The notes beneath the pieces were generated by a model. It worked only from the letters and a program-made list of their open reading frames with translations. It was not told the origin of the DNA and ran no database searches. A stretch of DNA of 44,021 bases from Odoribacter sp036657595 (GTDB lineage: Bacteria; Bacteroidota; Bacteroidia; Bacteroidales; Marinifilaceae): assembly GCA_036657595.1 (NCBI GenBank), contig JAVXFZ010000018.1:1-44021 (forward strand). Reading direction: 5' to 3'. Each line of letters opens with the position of its first letter. Within the stretch, counting starts at the first letter, position 1. The position numbers and the translations under genes were made by a program. Below are positions 33,838-42,297 of the stretch, one piece after another.

Positions 33838-35904
33838 TTACATTTTCATTCCTCTGCTTTCTCTTGGTTTCGGAGCAACAATACGGGCAACCATTACGTG
33901 TTCTTTTTCATCGGAATTTTCGGGTTGTTGTTGTTGTTGTTGTTGTTGTTGTTGCGGTGGAGTCAGGTTCAATTGTATCTTCCGCTCCAATGCTGCCATT
34001 TCCGATTTAAGCTCTTTCAATTCTTCCTCCTTTTTCCATGTACCGTTTACCACTTCCTGCAAGGTGGGTAAATCACGTTCGAGTGCTACATTCTGTGTCT
34101 TGAACTGTTCCATCAATTTCGGAATACGTTCCAGAGCGTTCAGAAAATTAGTAGCCGCTGCTTTGTGATCAGCCATGGCAAGTTGCCCATTATTGTAAGT
34201 GTACTTATACGCTCCCTCAATAAAAAATCGGTTCTGTTTCTCTTCCATCCCCTCTCGGATCGTTGTTTCCGTCTTGACAAGAATAGGAAAACCGTACAGT
34301 TCACCGATAGGTGTGTACCGTCCACCCGTCGTGGCTTTCTTAGCAATTTCCTGTAATCGTGTCCCTATACTCTTGGCATCGGTCGCTGTCAAAGCGTCCA
34401 AACGAATAGGGTTGCGATAATACCCATCTTCGTCTGTTTGTGCCCGTGAGGTAAACGCCTTGTAATCGGCATTCATACGGGTAATCTGCTCGTTGTTGTG
34501 ATCCAGTACACGGGTGTTCTCCTCTAATTTCCACGCCGAACCGCTCTTGGCTTTGTTGAATGATTTACGCTCACTCTCCAATGCCATTACTTTCTTTTCC
34601 AACTTGGCATTGTCCAGTAAATCGGTATTACCGGATAGGATAGCCATGTATTCCGAGAAATTCATGCCCGACTTTTCGTCCATTGCCCCCTCGTCAATGC
34701 TACGTGCCCCCATCGCTCCGCTTTTGAGCTGACTGATAAAGGTCTGCTTGCAGTGCAACAGATTAAACTTGTAGCTGTCCAACGATTTCTCTACGGCGTA
34801 GAGAATCACATCCACCTTATTATCCGCATACAACTTCGCAATTTCGTTGCCTTTTCTAACCGCTCGCCCATCCCGCTGGGAGAGGTCGGACGGTCGCCAC
34901 GGCGTGTCTAAATGATGCAATGCAACCGCCCTTCGTTGAGCGTTTACACCCGTTCCGAGCATCGAAGTGGAGCCGAACAACACCCGCACGCTCCCCTTGT
35001 TCATGGCATCTATTACCGCCGTTCGAGCCGCTTGTGTCTTGCACTCCTGTATAAACCGCACTTCGGAAGCCGGAATACCGTAGTCTTCTACCAGCTTGCG
35101 TTTAATCTCGCTGTACACGTTCCACTCGCCGGGCTTGTACGTCCCTAAATCGCTGAACACAAATTGACTGCCTTTTTGTGCATCATACCGATCATAATAC
35201 TCCGCAATCATCCTGGCACAATGGCTTGCCTTGTTGTCGGGGTGGTCGTCGTATTTCTCTCGGTCTATCATCCGCATATCGAGTGCCATCTTTCGGGCAT
35301 AGTCGGTGGCTATCAACATTTTTGCTTTCTCTTCCGACTCCGATAGTTTTTCACGCCCCAATAGCGTGGCATCGCCCGTTTGGGCAAACTGCATCAGCTT
35401 TTCGATAAACTCCGATTGCTGTGGGGTGGGTGCGATATTGTGCAGTATCTCGTTCTTTGCCGGACGATCCACCCCCACATCTTCCGCTGTGCGGTAATCG
35501 GTGATCTCATTGTAGAATGCCGCCAATTCAGGCACTTTGACGAAATACCGAAACCGCTCTTTCTGCACAATCTGGTTGGTCACCGAAAATTCAAAGTCGG
35601 TGGTCTTCTTGGCAAAGATAGCCGCCCACGCATCAAAGCAGTTGATATTCTGCCGTTCCAACTCTTTTGGACGGAGGTATTTAAACAACAGGTACAGTTC
35701 CGTTAGGGAGTTGGAGATGGTTGTACCCGAAAGTAGCGTAGCCCCCAAATCCTTGCCCGTGCGCTACTGAATGGTACGCAGAGCGAAGAGCATATGGAGT
35801 GCTTTTTGGCTTCCTTCCGAGTTTCCAAGCCCTGCCACACGGTCGTGGCGGGTATTAAACATCAAGTTTTTGAACGAGTGACTCAAATCCGAAATTTCGG
35901 ATTT
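33838..35904 (-). pseudogene. conjugative-element DNA methylase/helicase, C-terminal remnant with internal stop
   Basis: The frame encodes the C-terminal third of the very large methylase plus SNF2-like helicase protein of Bacteroides elements. Helicase motifs are present: FKNLMFNTRHDRVAGLGN, GATLLSGTTISNSLTELYLLFKYLRP, VLFGSTSMLGTGVNAQ and motif VI SQRDGRAVRKGN. A TAG at 35764-35766 interrupts LFALRTIQ*RTGKDLG; the family reads IQERTG, so GAG became TAG. The matching frame ends at a palindrome near 35890, beyond which no homologous sequence continues. The 3' end has a ten-residue Gln tract followed by an acidic tail. The 5' two thirds, including the methylase, are missing. Confidence 0.85.
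35885..35904. repeat. 20-bp perfect palindrome at the helicase breakpoint
   Basis: AAATCCGAAATTTCGGATTT is its own reverse complement and lies where the helicase homology ends. It may be a recombination scar or a resolvase or integrase core site. Confidence 0.6.
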
Positions 35905-36495
35905 ATTGCATTATCAGAACTTTTTCAGGAAACAGTATTCATTGTGTAATATTGATATTATCAGCACATTGCACACACCTTTAAAAATGTTTTTTGTTTT
36001 CATAGCATTGTAGATTAAGTTTGACAAAAGGATTACAGCACGATAATCCCGGTTATTTATAGTTCTACCAAATTTATAACAAAATAATTTGTACAACCAA
36101 TGCTTTTTTGAACTTTTATTTTACGCACATCTAAATTATAACAACAACATGGAATGTTGTTATAAATGCAACTATTTATTGCTATTCTGTTTGAAATTTA
36201 AAATAGTAGCATAGCTTTTTTATCTGTTCCTCTTCTTGTTAATCTTCCTCAAAAGCAGTCATTATTAGTCGAATCAATCATTTCCGTTTCAATAGGCAAA
36301 GGTATTCCCGGATTTTGACGGACGGAAAAGTTTAAGCCCTCCGGGTTTTAAAAAAAATCTCCACACCTGCGCTACGCTTGGGTAGTATTTTATTTCAAAA
36401 AACTTGTCCGTCCTAAATCCGAACCTTTTCAGCCTATATGAAACTAAACTCCCTCACCTCTCAAATCCACATAAAAACATAAAAAAAACAGAGCG
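35905..36495. other. 591-bp junction region without a supported gene
   Basis: A short minus-strand frame (start near 36000, MKTKNIFKGVCNVLIISI) ends after about 30 residues and is not convincing. The region contains three copies of TTATAACAA: 36074-36082 and 36136-36144 direct, and 36157-36165 inverted. The last two form an 11-bp inverted repeat (TTATAACAACA / TGTTGTTATAA). A long imperfect inverted repeat (about 36310-36333 with 36400-36420, sharing GGACGGAC-like cores) follows, then the leader of the small membrane protein gene. Confidence 0.5.
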
Positions 36496-36705
36496 ATGAA
36501 AACAAAATATAAGATAGCAGGTTTGGCACTGGTTGCCGTAGCAGGTTCAACTCTTTTGGGTGGTAGCCTTTGGTGGTGGTTCGCAGGGGTATTTGTAGGC
36601 AAGTTTGTAATACGCCTACTCTTCACGATAGCATTGGCAATCATTCTCTATATTCTTTGCTATGCCCTTATTATTGGTGGAATCTTTTGGATACTAATCT
36701 CTTAA
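36496..36705 (+). CDS. small hydrophobic membrane protein
   Basis: 69 residues, nearly all hydrophobic: two membrane spans (about 8-34, including GGSLWWWFAGVFVG, and 38-68). It opens a tight plus-strand series with the PcfK-like gene (11 bp gap). Small membrane proteins of this type precede PcfK/PcfJ genes in Bacteroides conjugative elements; their role is unknown. Confidence 0.65.
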   Translation: MKTKYKIAGLALVAVAGSTLLGGSLWWWFAGVFVGKFVIRLLFTIALAIILYILCYALIIGGIFWILIS

Positions 36706-36716
36706 AACATATAGTA

Positions 36717-37133
36717 ATGAAATCAACAGACCATTTTAAAAAAATGATACAATCCTATTTGGAACAGTGTGCTATATACGATGAACCATTTGCACACTCT
36801 TACCGCAATCTCTGTAAAAACATTGAAGATTGTGTTACCTATATTTTGAACGAGGTACAGAAAAGCGGTTGCAACGGCTTTATGGACGAAGAAATATTTT
36901 CGTTAGCACTGCACTATTACGATGAGATTGACCTTAAAATCGGCAACCCTATTACTTGCAACATAGTAGTTAATCACACGGTAGAACTAACCGCAGAGGA
37001 AAAAGAGCAAGCCCGCAAAGATGCTATCAAGCGAATCGAAAACGAGGCGTATGCACGAATAAGCAAATCAAGAAACAGAGCCACTGCCAAGAAGATAGAA
37101 GTACAACCCCAAGCAACTTTATTTGATTTTTAA
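36717..37133 (+). CDS. PcfK-like protein
   Basis: 138 residues from the ATG at 36717. The same frame is open further upstream, but that part overlaps the membrane protein gene in another frame. Landmarks are KKMIQSYLEQCAIYDEPFAHSYRN, CVTYILNEVQKSGCNGFMDEEIFSLALHYYDE and the C-terminal QPQATLFDF, typical of the PcfK-like family. The function is not established; the gene travels with PcfJ in conjugative elements. PcfJ begins 12 bp downstream. Confidence 0.85.
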   Translation: MKSTDHFKKMIQSYLEQCAIYDEPFAHSYRNLCKNIEDCVTYILNEVQKSGCNGFMDEEIFSLALHYYDEIDLKIGNPITCNIVVNHTVELTAEEKEQARKDAIKRIENEAYARISKSRNRATAKKIEVQPQATLFDF

Positions 37134-37145
37134 TCACTCAGCCTT

Positions 37146-38429
37146 ATGAAACCGAAAACAAAACTTCAAAAAGAGGTCGTTACACTAAGTAAGCGACTGC
37201 CCAAACTTACCGAGACACAGAAAACATACGCTTTTCGTCACTGTTTTGACCACATCGGACGTAGAACGGCAAAAGGTATCATCACCTGCACTGAGTGCGG
37301 ATGCCAATGGCAAGGCGATGGGGCATTGATTGATATGGTTTGCGGTTGCACTTGCCCCCGTTGCAGAATGGAATTAAAAGTACAGACCACCCGAAAGAGA
37401 GTATTCAAGGAGAATGAATACTTCTCTATTATAACCACTTGCAAAGAGTTTCAAGTCGTGCGCTTCTTCTTTGCCAAAGCACGTTTCCAAGTTGGACAAC
37501 CAGCCGATTATTCCATCACAGAAGTTGCCCAAAGATGGTTAGCACCCGACGGCAAGTTTGAAACCATTGCCCGATTAAGAGGAATAAGTTTCATCTATTA
37601 TGACCTGTGGCAGGAGTGTAGCCCAATGGAAATTCGCAGAAACCACCGTGTATATGATATAGCCCCGATATGCACCTATCCGAGAAAACGGATTACCGAT
37701 AAACTTAAACGCAACGGCTTCAAAGATGATTTTCACGGTATTGCACCTTTTGAATTATTTCGTAGCCTATTGACCGACAACAAGGCGGAAACACTTATAA
37801 AGACAGGGCAACACAGTTTATTGAGCCACTTTATTCACTATTCGTCAAAGACTTCAGATACTTATTGGAACTCCATACGCATCTGTATCCGCAACGGCTA
37901 CACTATTGAAGACGGTTCTATGTGGTACGACTATATTGACTTGTTGCAGTTCTTCGGCAAGGACTTAAACAGTGCTAAATATGTTTGCCCCGACAATCTA
38001 CCGGCAGAACATGATAAAATGGTGGCGAAAAAACGTGTATGGCAAGAGCGTGAGCGATTGGATGAACAGAGGATGAAAGCACAGGAAGATGAACAGCGTT
38101 TCCAAGAGTTGAAAGCCAAGTTTTTCGGCATTGCCTTTACCGATGGAGAGATACAGGTTAAGGTATTGGAGAGTGTGAGCGACTTTGTCGAGGAAGCCAG
38201 CCAAATGCACCACTGTGTTTTTCAAAACAATTACCATTTACGCCCCGACTCTCTTATCTTTTCAGCGTGTATAGAGGGCAAACGGATTGAGACAGTAGAA
38301 GTATCACTTAAAACACTAAAAGTTGTTCAATCTCGTGGGGTTTGCAATAAAATTACGGAGTACCACGACCGTATAATCAAACTTGTAAATAAAAATAAAT
38401 GGCTCATTTGCAGGCGGATGGCAGCCTAA
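37146..38429 (+). CDS. PcfJ-like protein
   Basis: 427 residues. A Cys-rich zinc-ribbon-like cluster lies at residues 48-73 (CTECGC ... CGCTCPRC). The C-terminal PcfJ domain holds VSDFVEEASQMHHCVFQNNYH and the EVSLKTLKVVQSRGVCNK strand. PcfJ-like proteins are named from the conjugative plasmid pCF10 and are common in Bacteroides elements; the activity is unknown. No stop or frameshift was seen. Confidence 0.9.
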   Translation: MKPKTKLQKEVVTLSKRLPKLTETQKTYAFRHCFDHIGRRTAKGIITCTECGCQWQGDGALIDMVCGCTCPRCRMELKVQTTRKRVFKENEYFSIITTCKEFQVVRFFFAKARFQVGQPADYSITEVAQRWLAPDGKFETIARLRGISFIYYDLWQECSPMEIRRNHRVYDIAPICTYPRKRITDKLKRNGFKDDFHGIAPFELFRSLLTDNKAETLIKTGQHSLLSHFIHYSSKTSDTYWNSIRICIRNGYTIEDGSMWYDYIDLLQFFGKDLNSAKYVCPDNLPAEHDKMVAKKRVWQERERLDEQRMKAQEDEQRFQELKAKFFGIAFTDGEIQVKVLESVSDFVEEASQMHHCVFQNNYHLRPDSLIFSACIEGKRIETVEVSLKTLKVVQSRGVCNKITEYHDRIIKLVNKNKWLICRRMAA

Positions 38430-38457
38430 TAATAACAATCATAATAGCATACAGAAG

Positions 38458-38718
38458 ATGAAAACATTAACAATAGAGAGTATGATAGCCATACATTATC
38501 CCGACACGGGATTGGCTTACGCACAGATTATCAACACAATCGCAAATAGCGATACAAGTAAGGATTTGCGAGAGAGTTTATCACAGCTGAAGAGAGATAC
38601 CGATGCACACGACTTCTTCGAATGGGGTTTCGGGCGTTGCCATTTTTGGCTTCATCAAAGGATGGGTTACAAGTGCCCCGAAGTTTTTACCAACAGAATT
38701 TTAATTGTCAAATTCTAA
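38458..38718 (+). CDS. hypothetical mobile-element protein (86 residues)
   Basis: Starts MKTLTIESMIAIHYPDTGLAY. Mixed helical composition, no signal peptide, no motif recognised. It lies 28 bp after pcfJ and 12 bp before the next small gene, so it is probably part of the same transcript. The C-terminal ILIVKF looks slightly abrupt but not clearly truncated. Confidence 0.6.
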   Translation: MKTLTIESMIAIHYPDTGLAYAQIINTIANSDTSKDLRESLSQLKRDTDAHDFFEWGFGRCHFWLHQRMGYKCPEVFTNRILIVKF

Positions 38719-38730
38719 TCCATTACAATT

Positions 38731-38952
38731 ATGAGAAAATACTATTCCAACATAGATGACATGTACAACGCACAATTAGCATGTTCAACTATATCTTTTT
38801 CATCACAATGCAGAACGGTTTATTGTTGCGGAAAACTTGTAGTCTGCTGTGAAATAACCGACATAATAGATGGGTGTATCATTGAGAAGATGATACTTTG
38901 CCCAAAATGTGCCGAACAACAAACATTAACCCTCAAAAAACAGCAACGATGA
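38731..38952 (+). CDS. hypothetical Cys-rich mobile-element protein (73 residues)
   Basis: Eight cysteines in 73 residues, including VYCCGKLVVCCE and a CPKC motif near residue 60, suggest a small metal-binding or zinc-ribbon-like protein. Its stop overlaps the next start (ATGA), indicating translational coupling to the DUF3873 gene. Confidence 0.6.
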   Translation: MRKYYSNIDDMYNAQLACSTISFSSQCRTVYCCGKLVVCCEITDIIDGCIIEKMILCPKCAEQQTLTLKKQQR

Positions 38953-39173
38953 ACAGTATTAATAAAAACGGAATATCTACCTGCACCGAAGCAGGGCAAG
39001 AGAAGTATGTTTATTTTGACCTTATGCCAAGGTTAAGGCGTAAGAGCCGATATTGTCAATACGATTATCGCCACACGGACGGAGAATTATTTTCTACCGT
39101 TGCTCCGACATTGGAAATATGTCGGGGACGCAGGGACAAATGGTTACAATCGAAAGCAGAGAAGCCGTCATGA
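38949..39173 (+). CDS. DUF3873 family protein
   Basis: 74 residues from the ATG at 38949, which overlaps the previous stop. The family signature QYDYRHTDGELFSTVAPTLE followed by CRGRRDKWL is clear. DUF3873 proteins occur almost only in Bacteroides conjugative transposons; the function is unknown. Confidence 0.85.
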   Translation: MNSINKNGISTCTEAGQEKYVYFDLMPRLRRKSRYCQYDYRHTDGELFSTVAPTLEICRGRRDKWLQSKAEKPS

Positions 39174-39268
39174 AAACATTGAAGGAAATAATAACTCACC
39201 AACGGATAGAATATTTAAACAAGTATAACGGACGAGCGGAAATTTCCGCCCGTTATTTTCTTTCATGA
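39170..39268 (+). CDS. short ORF coupled to the DUF3873 gene (32 residues)
   Basis: An ATG overlapping the DUF3873 stop (ATGA) opens MKTLKEIITHQRIEYLNKYNGRAEISARYFLS. The coupling and polar helical composition argue for a translated small protein, or the remnant N-terminus of a longer one. No family recognised. Confidence 0.35.
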   Translation: MKTLKEIITHQRIEYLNKYNGRAEISARYFLS

Positions 39269-39499
39269 GCATGGGCGGGTAAGAAAGTAACAAAGAAACC
39301 TTTTGAGCAAGGTTTTCAATCTTGCTTGTATGAGTTGCTTTTACTCCTGACTTAAAGAACCTTATGAATGAATTAATTTACTTTTGATTGTGAATTGAAG
39401 TCGGCTCAATGTTCAAAATATCATCATTGATATTCTATTATTCCACTCAATGTTTTTGCGTTTATTAATGGAATTTTCAAATAATAGTTCTCACCTTTC

Positions 39500-40282
39500 C
39501 TATAAATTTGCTTCGTTTGCGAATATTTTATACAGAGTCATTATTATCTTGTCAATGATAATGAGTAATGAAAAACGCACAAAATAGTTCTCATACAGAT
39601 AGTCATCATTATTGAGTGTCTTCAAAGAAGGTAAATTCTGCTGATAAGACATGAGATTGTGTGCACAACGGTTTCTATGTTTGTACAGACAATCATACAT
39701 GAATATCAGACTTTTCTTATTCGTGCAGGTAAGGGGCTTGTTTGTATCAGTCTTATGAGAACAGTTATCACATTTTTTAAACATAACTCTCTGGCTATCT
39801 GCGATATAATAAAGACATTCAGTTTCGATCTCATTAAATATCTTAAGATACTCATTGTATTCTTTTTCTCCAAAGCCATAAATACTGGAATGTTTGAAGA
39901 AATGCTCCACATCACATTTGGTTTCATTCAAAATAGCCTGTTTATCAATGGCATTATTCACATCAAAATCTTCCTTCAATTCTACGATGGCTTTTAACAT
40001 TACAGTAAGTACTTTGTTTTTATCTGTTAAGTTAGAGCATTCGCCAAGAGTCCAGCTGGAATATAGGTCACGGCGGATTTCAAAGTCAACCGTTGCTAGT
40101 TCCCAACATATACATTTCATCTTTTGCTCTTGTGCACCTGTCATTTTCATAAATATTGATTGCATGACATAATCACACAATGGATGAATATCTATTCCTG
40201 ATTCTACACAACGAGTCGCTTTGGTTGCATCATTAAGAATTTCAGATACGGGTGTCAATATGAATTTCGAGTGTACATTCAT
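39500..40282 (-). CDS. HEPN-domain protein, probable RNase partner of the DUF262 protein
   Basis: 260 residues. The C-terminal half contains YDCLYKHRNRCAHNL (Arg203-x4-His208, with the polar residue Asn204 after Arg), the Rx4-6H signature of HEPN ribonucleases within helical surroundings. A Cys pair (CDNC, residues 171-174) and C186 may bind metal. The N-terminal half is helical and unassigned. Its ATG overlaps the DUF262 stop (ATGA), so the two are co-translated. HEPN families of the MAE_28990/MAE_18760 type are, as I recall, found beside DUF262 genes, but I cannot confirm which family this is. Toxin-like RNA cleavage is inferred. Confidence 0.7.
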   Translation of the reverse strand: MNVHSKFILTPVSEILNDATKATRCVESGIDIHPLCDYVMQSIFMKMTGAQEQKMKCICWELATVDFEIRRDLYSSWTLGECSNLTDKNKVLTVMLKAIVELKEDFDVNNAIDKQAILNETKCDVEHFFKHSSIYGFGEKEYNEYLKIFNEIETECLYYIADSQRVMFKKCDNCSHKTDTNKPLTCTNKKSLIFMYDCLYKHRNRCAHNLMSYQQNLPSLKTLNNDDYLYENYFVRFSLLIIIDKIIMTLYKIFANEANL

Positions 40283-41466
40283 GCCTGTTTATAAATATGA
40301 TATATTGAGATCGACTTAGTGATTCTTTCACGAAGATACTTCAAAAGCGAAGGGGTTTTGGTATGCTTTGCATCCCCCTTTATTTGTTTTATTTGTGATT
40401 TTAAGGTTTCTAATAGGTTTTCTTTTCGGGTTAAGTCAATCTCATTTTTTTCAAACAAGACAAAATAAATTAAACCAAAGAAATATATGTCCATGTCAAT
40501 GATAGAACTATAATAGTTTCGGAATTTAAGTTGATCTATGTACTCATTGAGCCTTGTCATCCGTTCACTGTAATTCTTGTCGATATAGATGTCTGTGAAT
40601 TTACCAAATAAATCAGAATCTTCATCATTCACCACAGAATAGATATACTTTTCGTAAAAACCCTCCATTTTACGGGCATATCTATAAGCTACAACATTTA
40701 TCTTCTGTGTATGTTTGTATTGAGAAAGCAAGGACACATATCGAACAAAGTCCATACGGCTCTTTACAGACTTATCAACAATACTACTGGAAATTTCTTT
40801 GCAGAAGTCGGGATTAAACCAAGCTTTGAGCCCGCTATTAAGGAAGTATAGAGAAGCACGACTTTCAAGAACATATAATGATTTTCCCTGGATATTAATG
40901 TTACGAAAGACGGTTGAAAAAAACTTTTGTTGAGTTGACGTATCTGAATTGGCTGGTACTAAATAGGAAAAACCGAGGTAGTTTTTCTGAAAAAACTCTT
41001 CGTCAAGATTAAGGTTCAGTACTTTGTAATGTTCAGAAGAACATTTTAAAAGTATTTCTGTTTTATTTTTCCCTTTGGCTAAAAATTCTCGGAATGTCCA
41101 TTCAAGCATATTCTCATTTTCTTCTTCGTCATCATCAGAAGCATCGTCATTATCGTTTGCAAGAATTTCTACTGCACCTGTAGCTGCCTCTCTCTTTGGG
41201 AAACGGTCGAGATAAGCTAATAGAATACTCGTAAGACGCTGCTGCCCATCTATAATTAGGTTTTTGTTGCCATCATCTGATTTGTATGAACCAATGGTAA
41301 TTGGAGGAATAAACTGTTTGTTCTTCCATGACTCTATAAGAGTCTTAAATGATGTTTCTTCCCACACAAAATTTCGCTGATATTCAGGTAATTCGATATT
41401 TTTTTTCAATATCAACTCAATCCAATAGGCAAGCGAATACTCACCATAATATACCCTGTTGTCCAT
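40279..41466 (-). CDS. DUF262 (GmrS-like, ParB-fold) protein
   Basis: 395 residues. The DUF262 N-terminal domain is clear: ELPEYQRNFVWEE (residues 25-37) and LIIDGQQRLTS (70-80), the DGQQR nucleotide-binding/hydrolysis motif. An acidic low-complexity insert (NDNDDASDDDEEENE) lies at about residues 103-118. The C-terminal half is helical and shows no DUF1524 HNH nuclease motif, so this is not a full GmrSD fusion. The nuclease function would then come from the coupled HEPN protein. In GmrSD and related defences the DUF262 domain senses modified DNA or nucleotides. A defence role is inferred from architecture and location. Confidence 0.85.
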   Translation of the reverse strand: MDNRVYYGEYSLAYWIELILKKNIELPEYQRNFVWEETSFKTLIESWKNKQFIPPITIGSYKSDDGNKNLIIDGQQRLTSILLAYLDRFPKREAATGAVEILANDNDDASDDDEEENENMLEWTFREFLAKGKNKTEILLKCSSEHYKVLNLNLDEEFFQKNYLGFSYLVPANSDTSTQQKFFSTVFRNINIQGKSLYVLESRASLYFLNSGLKAWFNPDFCKEISSSIVDKSVKSRMDFVRYVSLLSQYKHTQKINVVAYRYARKMEGFYEKYIYSVVNDEDSDLFGKFTDIYIDKNYSERMTRLNEYIDQLKFRNYYSSIIDMDIYFFGLIYFVLFEKNEIDLTRKENLLETLKSQIKQIKGDAKHTKTPSLLKYLRERITKSISIYHIYKQA

Positions 41467-41498
41467 ATATTTAAATGTTCATATTGTATTTCAACCTA

Positions 41499-41536
41499 TT
41501 GACAGAGTTAAGTTAGTGTGTATTTGACTCTGCCAA
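41499..41536. promoter_or_regulatory. inverted repeat upstream of the DUF262-HEPN pair, candidate operator
   Basis: TTGACAGAGT (41499-41508) and ACTCTGCCAA (41527-41536) are reverse complements except for one position, 18 bp apart, and lie 33-70 bp before the DUF262 start. The location suits a repressor site. Function is inferred. Confidence 0.4.
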
Positions 41537-41717
41537 TGGATTATCATAGTATTTTTATGCAAAAATAACAAAATAAAAGAGCAGAATGAAATTTTCATAA
41601 TTTTTATGATTATATTTTTATATCATTTTGAAACTAAATGCCAAGTCGAACAATTGCCTAAATTCTTATAAATAGTTGAATTTATTTACTACTGCTTAGA
41701 ATTCTCAGAGGTATAAG

Positions 41718-41755
41718 CTACTAAAAGCCCGAATGAAAGTTTGGGCTTTTAGTAG
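41718..41755 (+). terminator. strong hairpin, probable terminator
   Basis: CTACTAAAAGCCC (41718-41730) pairs perfectly with GGGCTTTTAGTAG (41743-41755), and the stem extends inward by wobble and A-T pairs. A T-rich stretch (ATTTTTT) follows on the plus strand. It separates the DUF262-HEPN promoter region from the DUF3872/Dam end. Confidence 0.65.
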
Positions 41756-41790
41756 TTTGAAAATTTTTTATCTAAAACACAACAACCATA

Positions 41791-41880
41791 CTAATGAAAT
41801 TCCTGATTTAGCTTGTCAAAAAAGTCCTGTGGCGTTGCCCATTCCTCCGTCGCAGAGGAAAACATTACTTTTGTATTCAT
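41791..41880 (-). pseudogene. 29-codon N-terminal stub of a phage-type Dam DNA methyltransferase
   Basis: An ATG overlapping the DUF3872 stop (ATGA) encodes MNTKVMFSSATEEWATPQDF and continues to FDKLNQEFH before a TAG. The start SSATEEWATPQDFFDxLNxEF is the conserved N-terminus of the DNA N6-adenine methyltransferase family PF05869, which normally continues with the catalytic domain for more than 100 residues. Nothing of it follows in any frame, so the gene was cut here, about 35 bp from a strong hairpin. Confidence 0.7.
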
Positions 41881-42287
41881 CCTACCTCCTGTGATTCATT
41901 CTGAAACGAAACGGAATATTCCACTTCTCGTCCGAAATTATCCTGAAAGACAAAATCCAACGTCTGGGCATCTTTACAGTTTGACTGATATAGCACAGTA
42001 AATTCATCATTTGTAATGGCATGAAATCGGTTCATCGGATAGGGATTCCCCGCATCGTCTGTAAGTGTGCCTATTCCGTCCAGTTGAAAATAACGGAATG
42101 AATAGGTGGCATTCTTATATTGTCCCTCCCTGACAATGGTAAACTCAATGGCAGTTGTTTCGCCGCTTCGCAGCTTTTTAGGTATAGGTAGTGTTTTGAT
42201 ACAGTAACTATAATCTTGCTTTATATCCAAATTGTTATTACAGGAGGATAGAAAGATTCCTATTAAAATTATGATCAATATTTTCAT
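41877..42287 (-). CDS. DUF3872 (TraQ-type) conjugative-transposon lipoprotein
   Basis: 136 residues with a lipobox at IFLSSCNNNLD (Cys16). The mature part follows the DUF3872 pattern: LDIKQDYSYCIKTLPIPKKLRSGETTAIEFTIVREGQY, then YSFRYFQLDGIGTL, FTVLYQSNCKDAQTLDFVFQDNFG and SVSFQNES. The family is the TraQ protein of CTnDOT-like elements, an envelope component of conjugation. It begins 10 bp after the fimbrillin-like gene. No other tra gene is visible in the window. Confidence 0.85.
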   Translation of the reverse strand: MKILIIILIGIFLSSCNNNLDIKQDYSYCIKTLPIPKKLRSGETTAIEFTIVREGQYKNATYSFRYFQLDGIGTLTDDAGNPYPMNRFHAITNDEFTVLYQSNCKDAQTLDFVFQDNFGREVEYSVSFQNESQEVG

Positions 42288-42297
42288 AAGATAAATT

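Noticed and set aside
33771..34010. Plus-strand ORF with a Val-rich repeat (VVVVVVVVV)
   Set aside because: It is the antisense reading of the (CAA)10 tract and helicase tail.
35914..36096. 60-codon minus-strand ORF in the junction region
   Set aside because: No homologous pattern, very AT-rich, and it ends abruptly; it is likely a chance frame or a tiny remnant.
40041..40052. CCAGCTGGA resembling the tRNA-Lys 3' end, as a possible attR
   Set aside because: The match is about 9 bp and lies inside the HEPN coding sequence, too short for an attachment site.
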